DNA from: JAQBGV01 sp032128395
Lineage (GTDB): Bacteria; Planctomycetota; UBA8108; UBA1146
Assembly (NCBI GenBank): GCA_032128395.1
Contig: JAQBGV010000096.1
Coordinates: forward strand, 10,553 to 74,552
Reading direction: 5' to 3'
Length of the DNA: 64,000 bases
This document shows, in pieces, positions 53,419 to 62,694 of the stretch (position 1 is the stretch's first letter; every line of letters begins with the position of its first letter). The notes beneath the pieces are model-generated. The model was not told the DNA's origin. It saw only the letters and a program-made list of their open reading frames with translations, and did not search any database. The translations under genes were made by a program, and so were the position numbers.

Positions 53419-54530
53419 CCGCACGCTCCTTCTCCGAAGAGATCCGGGGTTTCGGCAGCATTTCCCGCTCGAGAAATGGGGCTTGCCGGCGCTGCGTTGG
53501 TCGGCGCTGCGTTGGTCGGCGCTGGGATCTCGAGACCGGGGATCTCCTCCGCCCGCGGACCGAGGACTCGACCCCTCGGGGTCTTCGCGAGGTACCCCTG
53601 GCGGATCAAGTACGGCTCGTAGACGTCCTCGATCGTCCGCTCTTCTTCGCCGACGGTGACGGAGATCGTCTTGACCCCTACCGGCTCCCCGCGCGATCGG
53701 CTGATCACTTCGAGGATCCGGCGGTCGAGCGCGTCGAGGCCGAGGGAGTCGACTCCGAGTCGACTGAGCGCGGACTCCGCCGCGGCACCATCGATCTTCG
53801 GTGAACCACCGACCTCGGCAAAGTCTCTCACGCGGCGGAGAAAACGGTTGGCAATCCGGGGAGTCCCGCGGCTGCGGCAGGCGAGCGTGCGCGCCCCTTC
53901 CTCCGTCACCTCGACCCCGAGGATCCCGGCACTGCGGGAGATGATCTGCAGCATCTCTTCGTCCCCGTACGGCTCGAGCTTCTCCTGGATCCCGAAGCGG
54001 GCGCGGAAGGGAGCGGTCAGGTTTCCCTCGCGAGTGGTGGCGGCGACGAGGGTGAAGCGCGGGAGGTCGATCTGGATCGATCGGGCGTTCGGCCCCTGAT
54101 CGATCAGAATGTCGATGCGAAAGTCCTCCATCGCAGAATAGAGGTACTCCTCGACCACGCGACCGAGCCGATGCACTTCGTCGATGAAGAGCACATCCCC
54201 GACCTCGAGCTCGGTCAGGATCCCGACCAGGTCCTTCGCCTTCTCGAGCACCGGTCCACTCGTCGCTCGGAATCCGGTCCCCATCTCCGCCGAGACGAGA
54301 TGGGCGAGCGTCGTCTTGCCGAGACCCGGCATCCCGGAGAAGAGCAGATGGTCGAGGGGCTCGCCGCGGCGCCGCGCAGCGTCGATGTAGACGCGGAGAT
54401 TCTCTGTGATTGCCGACTGGCCGATGAACTCGTCGAGACGTCTAGGGCGGATCGAGGCCTCGCGGTCCCGCTCTTCGCCCCCGACGGCTCGGGGATCCGC
54501 GGGGCGGGCGTCGGGGGCGGTCTGGGTCAA
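53415..54530 (-). CDS. ruvB: Holliday junction branch-migration helicase RuvB
   Basis: A 371-residue AAA+ protein that drives Holliday junction migration with RuvA. Landmarks are SIRPRRLDEFIGQ (about 26-38), Walker A SGMPGLGKTTLAHLV, Walker B VLFIDEVHRLGRVVEEYLY, sensor AATTREGNLTAPFRARFG and the C-terminal winged helix with TIEDVYEPYLIRQGYLAKTP RGR-type ending. It has an extra 30-residue tail with an APTNAAPTNAAPASP repeat. The start is TTG with AGGAGG upstream. It is the first gene of the ruvB-spoIID-tgt-yajC-secDF run. Confidence 0.96.
   Translation of the reverse strand: MTQTAPDARPADPRAVGGEERDREASIRPRRLDEFIGQSAITENLRVYIDAARRRGEPLDHLLFSGMPGLGKTTLAHLVSAEMGTGFRATSGPVLEKAKDLVGILTELEVGDVLFIDEVHRLGRVVEEYLYSAMEDFRIDILIDQGPNARSIQIDLPRFTLVAATTREGNLTAPFRARFGIQEKLEPYGDEEMLQIISRSAGILGVEVTEEGARTLACRSRGTPRIANRFLRRVRDFAEVGGSPKIDGAAAESALSRLGVDSLGLDALDRRILEVISRSRGEPVGVKTISVTVGEEERTIEDVYEPYLIRQGYLAKTPRGRVLGPRAEEIPGLEIPAPTNAAPTNAAPASPISRAGNAAETPDLFGEGACG
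53494..53523. repeat. 15-base direct duplication in ruvB 3' end
   Basis: GCGTTGGTCGGCGCT occurs twice in succession, in frame, giving the APTNAAPTNA repeat in the RuvB tail. Confidence 0.85.
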
Positions 54531-54641
54531 GGGGCGGCCTCCTGGGGGACCGGCGGGCGCGGTGTGCCGACGGAGAGAGGATAGAGGAACAGAGCCGGGA
54601 TGGCACCCGAAGGGGCGCGAACCCGACCACTCCTATCCGTC

Positions 54642-55643
54642 CTACCCGAGCACGACCCACCGCTCCTCGGCGACGAACCCGTGGCACTCGTAGAGATGAT
54701 CCGCCTCCGGCGCCTCCGACGGGAGCGCCAGGGCCTCGATTTCGGCCGCCCCGCGTTTCGCGACTGCGGCGAGCGCGTACTCGAGCAACAGGGTGCCGAG
54801 CCCCTCCCCCCGGCGGGACGCCTCGACCTCGAAGGAGTGGATCCCCCACCGCGTGCCACCCGCGAGGAGCGGAAAGGCGACGATCGCCGCCCGCTGAGAG
54901 TCCCCCTCGCGCAGGATCCAAGTTCGAGAAGCGTTGGCGATCGGGAATGCGGTCCCGTCGTCGGTTCCGAGGATCGGCTGCCAATCTTCAATTTCTTCGG
55001 CGACGAAGCCGCCAGGAATTTCGTGGGAGAATCGCGGCCGATCCCGGAGATCACGACACCGACTGACCCCCTCGGCATCCTCGCGGAACCCAGCCGAACG
55101 GAAGAATGCGCGGGCGCCCTCATCCGCAGCGGGGAGCGCGATCCCCTCCGGAGTCCCCCACGGCGGAGGAAGTGGCGCGAGGAAGTTGCCGTAGAAGGGG
55201 TTGTAGCCGCGGCCGTCCGCGCACAGCGATCCCTCGATCCCGTGATTGCGCTCGAGTGTGGTGGTCAGGTCCTCGAGAAGAGCACGACCGATGCCCTGAC
55301 GGCGATGGTCGGGATCGACCGCGATGACGAGCAATGTCCCGATCCGCGGGCGTCGACCTCCTGGGAGCAGGCGGGCGAGGAAGTCATCCTCCCAGGTCCC
55401 GCCATGGATGAGCCCGACGACTCGATCTCGCACCACGGCGAGTCGAAAGAGGCTCGGATCGAATCGAGTCGGACCGGCCCCCGAGAGCGTGTCCCGCCCC
55501 CCGGGGAGAGAGAGAACCTCGATCCGGGTCCGCCAACTCTCGCGCGCGAGCGGAGTGAAGTTCCGCATCGTGCCGAATACCCGGTTCCAGAGCGCGATGA
55601 CGGCATCGCGGTACTCCGGAGAAAATTCGACGCAGCGAGCCAC
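54642..55643 (-). CDS. Protein with two GNAT acetyltransferase domains
   Basis: A 333-residue protein. The N-terminal GNAT fold has the acetyl-CoA loop in VIAVDPDHRRQGIGRALLED (about 106-125). The C-terminal half carries a second one (RRGEGLGTLLLEYALAAVAK, about 277-296). Tandem GNATs usually have one active and one structural copy. The GTG with GGGGAGG is preferred over more upstream starts. The acceptor is unknown. It is not in an operon with ruvB, which is 111 bases away on the same strand. Confidence 0.8.
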   Translation of the reverse strand: MARCVEFSPEYRDAVIALWNRVFGTMRNFTPLARESWRTRIEVLSLPGGRDTLSGAGPTRFDPSLFRLAVVRDRVVGLIHGGTWEDDFLARLLPGGRRPRIGTLLVIAVDPDHRRQGIGRALLEDLTTTLERNHGIEGSLCADGRGYNPFYGNFLAPLPPPWGTPEGIALPAADEGARAFFRSAGFREDAEGVSRCRDLRDRPRFSHEIPGGFVAEEIEDWQPILGTDDGTAFPIANASRTWILREGDSQRAAIVAFPLLAGGTRWGIHSFEVEASRRGEGLGTLLLEYALAAVAKRGAAEIEALALPSEAPEADHLYECHGFVAEERWVVLG

Positions 55644-55842
55644 CGAGCCTCCCCTCGGGGGCATCCTACCGCGAAGGGGCGCCACCTCCTCTCACGCGTT
55701 TTGGTCGCGTAGGAGTCACGAAATACCGATAAGGGGGTTCCGGGGGCCAATTCTGGCTCGACCTCGAAGTTTCAAGCGGGCTATGATCCGCCCGCAACGG
55801 AATGGGAGCCCGCCCGGAGGGTTCCCGGGGAAAGGAGAGCAC

Positions 55843-56325
55843 ATGCGGAATAGAGGTTGGACGCGGGTACTCTGCGTCCTGATGGTCCTGGCGCTCGCAC
55901 CGATGGCGATGACCGGTTGTATCGGTTCGTTCGCGGCATGGACCAAGGTCAAGGAGTTCAACGAGAGCTCCAGTGAGTCGAAGTGGGTTCAGGAGCTGCT
56001 GTTCCTGGTCCTTCACGTCATCCCGGTCTATGAGATCGCGTATGTTCTCGACATTCTGATCATCAACTCGATCGAGTTCTGGACCGGCGAGAATCCGATG
56101 ATGGAGACGAGCACGATCGTTGGCGAGGACGGGTCGGTCGCGACGATCACCCCGATCGACGACCAACACCTCCTGGTCACTGTCGTGACCCCCGATGGCT
56201 CGCAGCGGGAATTCCAGCTCGAGCGCGGGGATCGTTCGATTTCGGCGCTCGACGCCGATGGGCAGCTGATGGTCCGCGCCGTGAAGAACGGTAGCGAGAC
56301 CGAAGTGGTCCACAGCCCCGAGTAA
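55843..56325 (+). CDS. DUF3332 lipoprotein
   Basis: A 160-residue lipoprotein: signal MRNRGWTRVLCVLMVLALAP, lipobox ending MAMTGC with Cys at about 26, then IGSFAAWTKVKEFN, a hydrophobic stretch LFLVLHVIPVYEIAYVLDIL and NSIEFWTGENPM. This block is the DUF3332 family signature. The C-terminal half is a small beta domain (EDGSVATITPIDDQHLLVTV). Function unknown; members sit in the envelope. AAAGGAGAG before the ATG is strong. It is divergent from the GNAT gene. Confidence 0.88.
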   Translation: MRNRGWTRVLCVLMVLALAPMAMTGCIGSFAAWTKVKEFNESSSESKWVQELLFLVLHVIPVYEIAYVLDILIINSIEFWTGENPMMETSTIVGEDGSVATITPIDDQHLLVTVVTPDGSQREFQLERGDRSISALDADGQLMVRAVKNGSETEVVHSPE

Positions 56326-56463
56326 GTCGACCTTGGTTGGAGGGCGGGGTGGAGTCGCCCGGCCGGTCGTGGTCCCCCGGGCGGACCATCGGCAGACCGG
56401 AAGTGCTCCTCCCCGCCCGTTTTCGTGGTCGGGTCGCCTTGGAGCATCGAGGTTTCACCGCAG

Positions 56464-57816
56464 ATGTCCGATGATTCCGCGACCGACGAGCCGGGGAGCA
56501 CCGCGACCGACCCCCAGCCGAAGCGGAGCTCCCTCGGAGTCATCTTCCTGACGCTCTTTCTCGACCTTGTCGGCTTTTCGATCATCTTCCCGCTCTTCCC
56601 CGCGATCCTCGATCACTACTCCGAGGACGGGGCGATGATCGCGGTCGTCGAGCTGCTGCGCTCGCTCTTCCCGAGCGAGGGTTCCAGCAACTCGTGGGGG
56701 GTGCAGGCCCTCTTCGGCGGCTTCCTCGGGTCGCTCTATTCCCTGCTGCAATTCCTCGCGAGCCCATTCTGGGGACGGCTCTCCGATCGCATCGGAAGGC
56801 GCCCCGTGCTCTCCCTCACCGTAGCCGGCATCGGGGTCTCGTACCTGCTCTGGGCGGTCAGCGGCAGTTTCACACTGTTGGTGGTCTCCCGTCTCCTCGC
56901 CGGCGCGATGGGTGGGAACATCGCCACCGCGACCGCCGCGGTCTCCGATGTGACATCCCGCGCGGATCGTGCGAAAGGGATGGGGATGGTCGGGGCGGCG
57001 TTCGGCCTCGGCTTCATCCTCGGGCCCGCGATCGGGGGGGCGCTCTCGCTCATCGATCTCACGCAGCTCTTCCCCGGACTCGAGCGGTACGGCTTCCACC
57101 CCTTCAGCGCCTGCGCCCTCGGGGCAGGAGCGCTCTCTCTCCTCAACTGGATCTGGATCCGTCGACGCTTCGACGAGACCTTCCCCGCGGAGCGGCGAAA
57201 TCTCGCCACGCCACGACCGATGCTCCCGCGGCTCTCCTCGGGGGCGGCGTACGGGTCGGCGGTCGCTCGGACCAACCTCGGAAACTTCTTCTTCCTGGTC
57301 GCCTTCAGCGGCATGGAGTTCACCCTGAGCTTTCTCGCTCGCGACCGCTTTCAGTGGACTCCCCGCGGGATCGCCGCGATGTTCATCTTCATCGGGCTGG
57401 TCCTCGCCCTCGTCCAAGGGGGGATCGTTCGCAAGATCGCTCCCCGCTTCGGCGAGAAGCGAGTCGCCATCGCGGGGCTGATCGCCGTCGCTCTCGGCTT
57501 GGTCGGGATCGCGAGCGGAGGCGAGCACACCCGCACTCTGTTCTGGTGCTCACTCGCCCTCCTCGCGATCGGCAGCGGCCTCACCTTCCCGACCCTCACC
57601 GCCCTCGTATCACTGCACGCGCTCGAATCCCATCAAGGAGAGGCGCTCGGGGTCTTCCGGGCACTCGGCGCACTCGCTCGGGCGATCGGTCCATTCGTCG
57701 CCGCATTTCTGTATTGGCGATTCGGTCCGGCGGTCCCCTACGTCGGGGCAGCAGGATTCCTGATCCTGCCGCTCCTACTCATCCTGTCGGTGCCTCCTCC
57801 AACGAAGAGCGCTTGA
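56464..57816 (+). CDS. MFS transporter, TetA-like drug/metabolite efflux family
   Basis: A 450-residue major facilitator with twelve helices. The loop 2-3 motif is GRLSDRIGRRPVL (about 116-128), and VSRLLAGAMGGNIATATAA is the motif B/C-rich helix 4. N-terminal LTLFLDLVGFSIIFPLFPAI is the TetA/MdtG-like opening, with the Asp typical of that group. A 50-residue loop between helices 1 and 2 (SEDGAMIAVVELLRSLFPSE) is longer than usual. Substrate unknown. It stands alone between two lipoprotein genes. Confidence 0.9.
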   Translation: MSDDSATDEPGSTATDPQPKRSSLGVIFLTLFLDLVGFSIIFPLFPAILDHYSEDGAMIAVVELLRSLFPSEGSSNSWGVQALFGGFLGSLYSLLQFLASPFWGRLSDRIGRRPVLSLTVAGIGVSYLLWAVSGSFTLLVVSRLLAGAMGGNIATATAAVSDVTSRADRAKGMGMVGAAFGLGFILGPAIGGALSLIDLTQLFPGLERYGFHPFSACALGAGALSLLNWIWIRRRFDETFPAERRNLATPRPMLPRLSSGAAYGSAVARTNLGNFFFLVAFSGMEFTLSFLARDRFQWTPRGIAAMFIFIGLVLALVQGGIVRKIAPRFGEKRVAIAGLIAVALGLVGIASGGEHTRTLFWCSLALLAIGSGLTFPTLTALVSLHALESHQGEALGVFRALGALARAIGPFVAAFLYWRFGPAVPYVGAAGFLILPLLLILSVPPPTKSA

Positions 57817-57902
57817 GGAGGGAATGCGGACGCCTTGCTGACTTTCCGAGCGGGCTCCACTAGGATCCTCGCCGCGCCGCGAGACCGAAGGACCTCGCAC
57901 CC

Positions 57903-58514
57903 ATGCGGATCCAGATCCCACCCCGTTCTCGGGCGGTAGCGCCTCCCATCCTCGCACTCATCTTCTTCCTCCTCCCTTCCCTCTCCGGCTGTTTCGGCGG
58001 AGCCGAAGTTCGGGATCCTCGGAGTGAAGTCGCGCTCGAGAAGAGCCACTGGCTCTTTCCCCTCTATCACTACCGAGAGCGGGATGGTCGCCGCGTCGTC
58101 CGCCCCTTCTTCCTGATTCCGATCTCGCTCGGCGGAAAGCACGCCTCGCAGGTCAGTTCCGCGAACGGCACCCTCTCCGACGATGAGAGCGAGCGACTCA
58201 CCGGTACCGACAAGCCCGCCTGGAACGACGCTGCAATCACCGGGGCCGACCGCCATCCCTCGGGGATGGGGCAGCAACCGAGCGACGTCGTCGAACCGGG
58301 GGTGTGGGGATCGAGCCAGCCGCAACGCGAGGCCACCCTCGGAACGGGCGGGATCAGCCGGGAACACGAGGTTCGGGCCGGGGAGACCCTGTACGCCATC
58401 TCGCGCCAGTACTACGGGCAGGGCGCGCAGTGGACGCGAATCGCCGAGGCGAACCGTGATCGCATCGGGAACCCGACCAGTCTCGGCATCGGAGTTCGAC
58501 TGCGCATCCCGTAG
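57903..58514 (+). CDS. LysM-domain lipoprotein
   Basis: A 203-residue protein: N-terminal basic region, hydrophobic helix (PPILALIFFLLPSLSG) with lipobox LSGC at about 30, a middle low-complexity region and a C-terminal LysM domain at about 153-203 (HEVRAGETLYAISRQYYGQG, then LGIGVRLRIP). It resembles the LysM domain of the anchored protein at 46-47 kb. It likely binds peptidoglycan from the outer membrane. No strong ribosome binding site is seen; the ATG is the first in the frame. Confidence 0.82.
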   Translation: MRIQIPPRSRAVAPPILALIFFLLPSLSGCFGGAEVRDPRSEVALEKSHWLFPLYHYRERDGRRVVRPFFLIPISLGGKHASQVSSANGTLSDDESERLTGTDKPAWNDAAITGADRHPSGMGQQPSDVVEPGVWGSSQPQREATLGTGGISREHEVRAGETLYAISRQYYGQGAQWTRIAEANRDRIGNPTSLGIGVRLRIP

Positions 58515-58549
58515 ATCGTAGATCCCCGCACTCCGGGCGAGTCCGTTCT

Positions 58550-59545
58550 CTACGAGAGCGACCCTCCGCAGGAGCTGCCAGCTCCTGCCGTACATCCGAA
58601 GCAGTGCCGCCCGGTGATGACGGGGACGAGCTCGAGCTGCTCCTCGGTCATCGTCTCCACGCGGAGGGCGCTTCCGTTTCGGAGCCGAAGATCGAGCATC
58701 TGATTGAAGTCGCAGTCATAGAGGAAACCGTCCCAAGAGATGCTCAGGGTGTTCCTGCACATCAGGCTGGGGATGGTGGCGGGGTTGAACGAGCGTTCGA
58801 GCAACTCTTGGTACGACTCGAGTTGACCGCCCCGACGGAGGAAACTCTCGAATCGTGCGATCACCATGTTGGTGATCGTGAAGAGCCGGTCGAACACGAT
58901 TCCGAACCGCTCCCCGAGCTGCTTCTTGTATTCGCGTTCGAGCCCGGCCTGGGCGGGGGGAAGAGTTGGTCCGACCGGGTTGTAGACCAGGTCGAGCTGG
59001 AGATCCCCGCCGCGACCGTATCCCAATGCGTTGAGAAGGCGGAGCGCCTCGATGCTCCGCGTGAACACCCCGTCCCCCCGCTGAGCATCGACGTTCGTCT
59101 CGAGATAGCAGGGGAGACTCGCGACGATGTTGACCCGATGGTCCGCCAGGAACTCTGCGAGGTCCTTCTGACCGGGCTCCAGCAGCACGGTGAGATTGCA
59201 CCGGTCGATGACCGCACATCCACGCTCGCGGGCCTGCTCGACGATCCAGCGGAACGAGGGGATCAACTCGGGAGCCCCCCCCGTGATATCGACGGTCTGA
59301 ATCGACGGGAATCGATCGAGGAGGGCGATCGAGGCGGCTGCGGTCTCCGAGGTCATCCGCTCGGACCGATTCGGGCCGGCGTTCACGTGGCAGTGGACAC
59401 AGGTCTGGTTGCAGAGTTTCCCGACATTGATCTGCAGGATCTCGAGCAGAGCTCGGTGGAGGCCTCCCCCCACGGCTTCACGAAAGGGCTCGCGTCGGGG
59501 AACCGCGGCCTCGGCGGTCACCCGCTCCATGTCGTCGCACTCCAT
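58550..59545 (-). CDS. arsS: ArsS-type radical SAM protein (arsenosugar biosynthesis family)
   Basis: A 331-residue radical SAM enzyme. The iron-sulfur motif CNQTCVHCHVNAGP is at about 43-56, followed by DITGGAPELIPSF. The C-terminal domain carries CFGCTAGAGSSCGG, the diagnostic ending of ArsS/DUF3641 proteins. ArsS places a 5'-deoxyadenosyl group on dimethylarsinite in arsenosugar synthesis. The expected partner ArsM is not in the window. ATG with GGAGGGGGG is preferred over an upstream in-frame start. It converges with the LysM lipoprotein gene. Confidence 0.9.
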   Translation of the reverse strand: MECDDMERVTAEAAVPRREPFREAVGGGLHRALLEILQINVGKLCNQTCVHCHVNAGPNRSERMTSETAAASIALLDRFPSIQTVDITGGAPELIPSFRWIVEQARERGCAVIDRCNLTVLLEPGQKDLAEFLADHRVNIVASLPCYLETNVDAQRGDGVFTRSIEALRLLNALGYGRGGDLQLDLVYNPVGPTLPPAQAGLEREYKKQLGERFGIVFDRLFTITNMVIARFESFLRRGGQLESYQELLERSFNPATIPSLMCRNTLSISWDGFLYDCDFNQMLDLRLRNGSALRVETMTEEQLELVPVITGRHCFGCTAGAGSSCGGSLS

Positions 59546-59834
59546 GTCCCCCCCTCCAGCGCCCCTGATACCATCCCCGAGAACGGCTCCCAACGGTCAA
59601 AAAACCGCATTCGATCCAGGATTCAGACCAGAACTGTCCCAGGTGGCTTGATTCTGGGCAATCTCGACTGGATACATTCATTCTTGTCGCTACAATTAAC
59701 AATTCGTTGACAGAGGTCCGGGCTGGGAGGGTGCCGGCCTGCCTCCGTTGTATTGCACTGGCTCTGAGGATGGTGTGGGTCCCCCGATTCGGCTGGGGCT
59801 CTCCGAGGTCGTTTCCAGGAAGGAAGAACGGGTG

Positions 59835-61157
59835 ATGAGTCTGCGAACCCTGGCCTGTGTCGTCGCGCTCTTGTGTTTCTCGAGTGCCGCGTCCGCACAG
59901 TACGCAATTCATATTGGCAGTGCCAGCGGCCTGCCGGGTCAAACTGTCACAGTCCCTGTCATGCTTGACAATCCGTCGGGCGCTCAAGGGTTCCAGCTCG
60001 GACTCCTGCACGACGGAGCTGTGGTGACTGCCACGGCCATCGGCCAGGGACCAGTTCTCCTAGGGAGCAACGGCGGAGCCGGTGCGGACTACTTCTTCTT
60101 CGAGTTGGCGCCGACCGGCGGCCCCGGCATCGTAGTCGGGAGCATTCTCAGCCTCTCCCCGCCCCTCGAGACAATTCCCGCGGGAATCAACAACGACGTA
60201 GCGATCCTCACGTACACGATCTCGGCACTTGCCGCGCCGGGCGCGAGCAGCACCCTGTCAGTTTCGGCCGGACTGGGGACCCCCCCGATCGCAGTGGTGA
60301 TCAGCGTCGACGGCGTCTCCCAGCTCCCCGCGACCACGGCTGGCTCGATCTCGGTCGAGACCCCGTCGGTCAGCGGCCTCGCCTGCTCGATCATCGATCC
60401 GTGCACCTGTGACGCGAGCCTCTCCTGGACCAACGGGTTCGGCTACGACTCGATCGAGATCAGCCAGAACGGGACGCCGGTCGCGACCCTTCCCGGCACG
60501 GCGACCAGCCACGCGCTGACGCTCCCCTTCGGCACCGCCGCGGATCTCTGCGTCACCGGTACCGCGAACGCGACCGCCTCGGCTGCGGCCTGTTGCACGC
60601 TCACGTGCACGCCGCTGCCGGCGGGCACCCCGCCGAGTGGCCTCGTCACCACGGTCGACCACGCCACCTGCGAGGCGACTCTCTCCTGGACGAACAACGA
60701 GCCGGACTACGCCGGACTCGAGGTGCGCATCGATGGCACGCCGGCGCTGTCCCTGCCGGGGACCGCGACCTCCGCGATCGTCTCCCTCCCCGCGACAGAG
60801 ATCGTCTTCACGCTCTCCGTCGGGGCGACCGATGCCTGCGGCCTGACGCTCCCCGAGACTTCCTCGACCGGCGAGTGCCTCCCGGAGCAGTTCACCCGCG
60901 GTGATGTCAACGGAGACGGGAACATCGACATCACGGACCCGATCGCCGGGCTCTCCTACGTCTTCGCGGGAGCCCCCGCGGGGTGTCTCGATGCCCTCGA
61001 CCCGAACGACTCGGGCGCGATCGACATCTCGGACATGATCTACATGCTGACCTACGTCTTCGCCGCCGGTCAGGCGCCGCTCGCGCCCTTCCCGTCCTGT
61101 GGCGTGGATCCGAGCGATACCGACCCCCTCGACTGCCAGACCTACGTCTGCCCCTAG
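59835..61157 (+). CDS. Secreted protein with cohesin-like domain and dockerin-type EF hands
   Basis: A 440-residue exported protein. Signal peptide ends at SAASA (about 22). Residues 25-165 (VPVMLDNPSGAQGFQLGLLH) resemble a cohesin-like beta domain. Two Fn3-like beta repeats follow with Cys pairs (CDASLSWTNGFGYDS, CEATLSWTNNEPDYAG). The C-terminal 70 residues are a dockerin: DVNGDGNIDITDPI and DPNDSGAIDISDMI are two calcium-binding loops. Planctomycetota often have dockerin modules as an assembly or secretion tag. The ATG is preceded by AGGAAGAACGG. Confidence 0.8.
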   Translation: MSLRTLACVVALLCFSSAASAQYAIHIGSASGLPGQTVTVPVMLDNPSGAQGFQLGLLHDGAVVTATAIGQGPVLLGSNGGAGADYFFFELAPTGGPGIVVGSILSLSPPLETIPAGINNDVAILTYTISALAAPGASSTLSVSAGLGTPPIAVVISVDGVSQLPATTAGSISVETPSVSGLACSIIDPCTCDASLSWTNGFGYDSIEISQNGTPVATLPGTATSHALTLPFGTAADLCVTGTANATASAAACCTLTCTPLPAGTPPSGLVTTVDHATCEATLSWTNNEPDYAGLEVRIDGTPALSLPGTATSAIVSLPATEIVFTLSVGATDACGLTLPETSSTGECLPEQFTRGDVNGDGNIDITDPIAGLSYVFAGAPAGCLDALDPNDSGAIDISDMIYMLTYVFAAGQAPLAPFPSCGVDPSDTDPLDCQTYVCP

Positions 61158-61190
61158 AGGGCGCAGCGGTTCTGCGGAGGTGTGACTGAA

Positions 61191-61226
61191 AAACGAGCCC
61201 GAGAGCGTCAGCTCTCGGGCTCGTTT
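61191..61226. terminator. Perfect 16-bp hairpin terminator
   Basis: AAACGAGCCCGAGAGC and GCTCTCGGGCTCGTTT pair fully around GTCA. A-rich and T-rich ends on both sides make it a bidirectional terminator between the dockerin gene and ribBA. Confidence 0.92.
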
Positions 61227-61271
61227 CTATTTCGGACCCGGGACCGTTCCAGGGTCAGATCTTGTTCTCTT

Positions 61272-62498
61272 CTACATCGCCTCGAAGAGGTGACCCAATT
61301 TCCCCCGCTTCGCCTTCAAGTACGCCAGGTTCACCGGGCCGGGGCCCGGTTCGATCGCGAGGCGCTCTTCGACCGCGATGCCGTTACGCTCGAGCCCCTC
61401 GATCTTCGCTGGATTGTTGGTGAGCAGGCGAACGGACGAAATCCCGAAGTGGCGGAGGACCGCGGCGGCATCCTCGTAGCTGCGCAGGTCGGCGGGGAAT
61501 CCCAATCGATGGTTCGCCTCTACGGTGTCGAGCCCATCCTCCTGTAGACGGTACGCTTCGATCTTCTTCGCCAGCCCGATCCCTCGCCCCTCCTGGGGGA
61601 GGTAGAGCAGGATCCCGCGCTCTTCCTCGCCGATCTGCTGGAGCGCAATCTGGAGCTGTCCGCCGCAGTCGCAGCGGAGTGATCCGAGGACGTCGCCGGT
61701 CAGGCATGCGGAGTGGATCCGCACGAGCGGTGCGGCCCCCTCACTGAGATCTCCTTGAACGAGAGCGACGATCTCCTCGTCGCGTGTTCCCGTGAAGACG
61801 ATCACCTCGAAGACCCCGTGAGGGGTCGGCAGCCGGGCGCTCGAGAGCTGACGCACGGTGACGTGAGATGGGCCACTGGGAGCAGTTCCCCCCTGCTTCC
61901 GGCGAAACTCGACCAGATCCTCGATCGTCCCGATCAGCAGATTCTCACGTGCCGCGAGGCTGCGCAGCTCGGGAAGGCGCGCCATCGTACCGTCCTCCGC
62001 CATCACTTCGCAGACGATCCCCGCTTCGGCGCAGCCGGCGAGGCGCGCGAGATCGATCGAGGCCTCGGTGTGCCCGGCGCGGGCCAGCACACCCCCCGGT
62101 TCCGAACGCAGGGGGAACAGATGGCCCGGTCGATCGAAATCGCGGGGACGGGCGGACGGGCTCGCGAGGAGCCGCGCCGTCAGCGCCCGATCGTAAGCGG
62201 AGATTCCGGTGGTGGTACCTTCGCGGGCATCCACGGAGATCGTGAACGCGCACTCTCGGGGATCCGAGGGCTCGTCGGTCATCATCGGCAGTTCGAGGCG
62301 TTCGGCGATCTCCCGAGAGATCGGGGCACAGATCAGCCCACGACCGTGGGTGGCCATGAAACGGATCGCGTCGGCCGAGGCTTTCTCCGCCGCCATCACG
62401 AGATCACCTTCGTTCTCGCGGTCGGGGTCATCGACGAGGATGACCATCCGCCCCCGGGCGATCTCGCGAACCAACTCTTCGACTCTTGCGAACTCCAT
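61272..62498 (-). CDS. ribBA: Bifunctional riboflavin protein RibBA
   Basis: A 408-residue fusion of DHBP synthase (RibB) and GTP cyclohydrolase II (RibA), the two entry enzymes of riboflavin synthesis. RibB part (1-200): ILVDDPDRENEGDLVMAAE, FMATHGRGLICAPI, DRPGHLFPL, RAGHTEAS. RibA part: RIHSACLTGDVLGSLRCDCG (zinc-binding Cys), LYLPQEGRGIGL and LLTNNPAKIEGL. The ATG follows GGGAGTCGGG. Fusions like this are usual in many bacteria. No other rib genes are adjacent. Confidence 0.97.
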   Translation of the reverse strand: MEFARVEELVREIARGRMVILVDDPDRENEGDLVMAAEKASADAIRFMATHGRGLICAPISREIAERLELPMMTDEPSDPRECAFTISVDAREGTTTGISAYDRALTARLLASPSARPRDFDRPGHLFPLRSEPGGVLARAGHTEASIDLARLAGCAEAGIVCEVMAEDGTMARLPELRSLAARENLLIGTIEDLVEFRRKQGGTAPSGPSHVTVRQLSSARLPTPHGVFEVIVFTGTRDEEIVALVQGDLSEGAAPLVRIHSACLTGDVLGSLRCDCGGQLQIALQQIGEEERGILLYLPQEGRGIGLAKKIEAYRLQEDGLDTVEANHRLGFPADLRSYEDAAAVLRHFGISSVRLLTNNPAKIEGLERNGIAVEERLAIEPGPGPVNLAYLKAKRGKLGHLFEAM

Positions 62499-62694
62499 CC
62501 CGACTCCCGTTCTTGACGCGCATCCGGCGGGACGGACGGGGCTTCTCCCCGGCCCGATCCCTGCCATCGGTGACGTGCGCTCATGGTACCGGATCGCCCG
62601 GACGAGGGTAGCGAAGGGGAGAAGAGCTAGGGGAAATCACCCCCCATGGATCGCGGGCGCGCGTCCTGTACCATCTGCCCCGAAGGAGCGCAGG

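Noticed and set aside
59689..59712. TACAAT and TTGACA in the AT-richer gap before the dockerin gene as a sigma70 promoter
   Set aside because: The two boxes are in the wrong order on the plus strand and no properly spaced partner is found for either.
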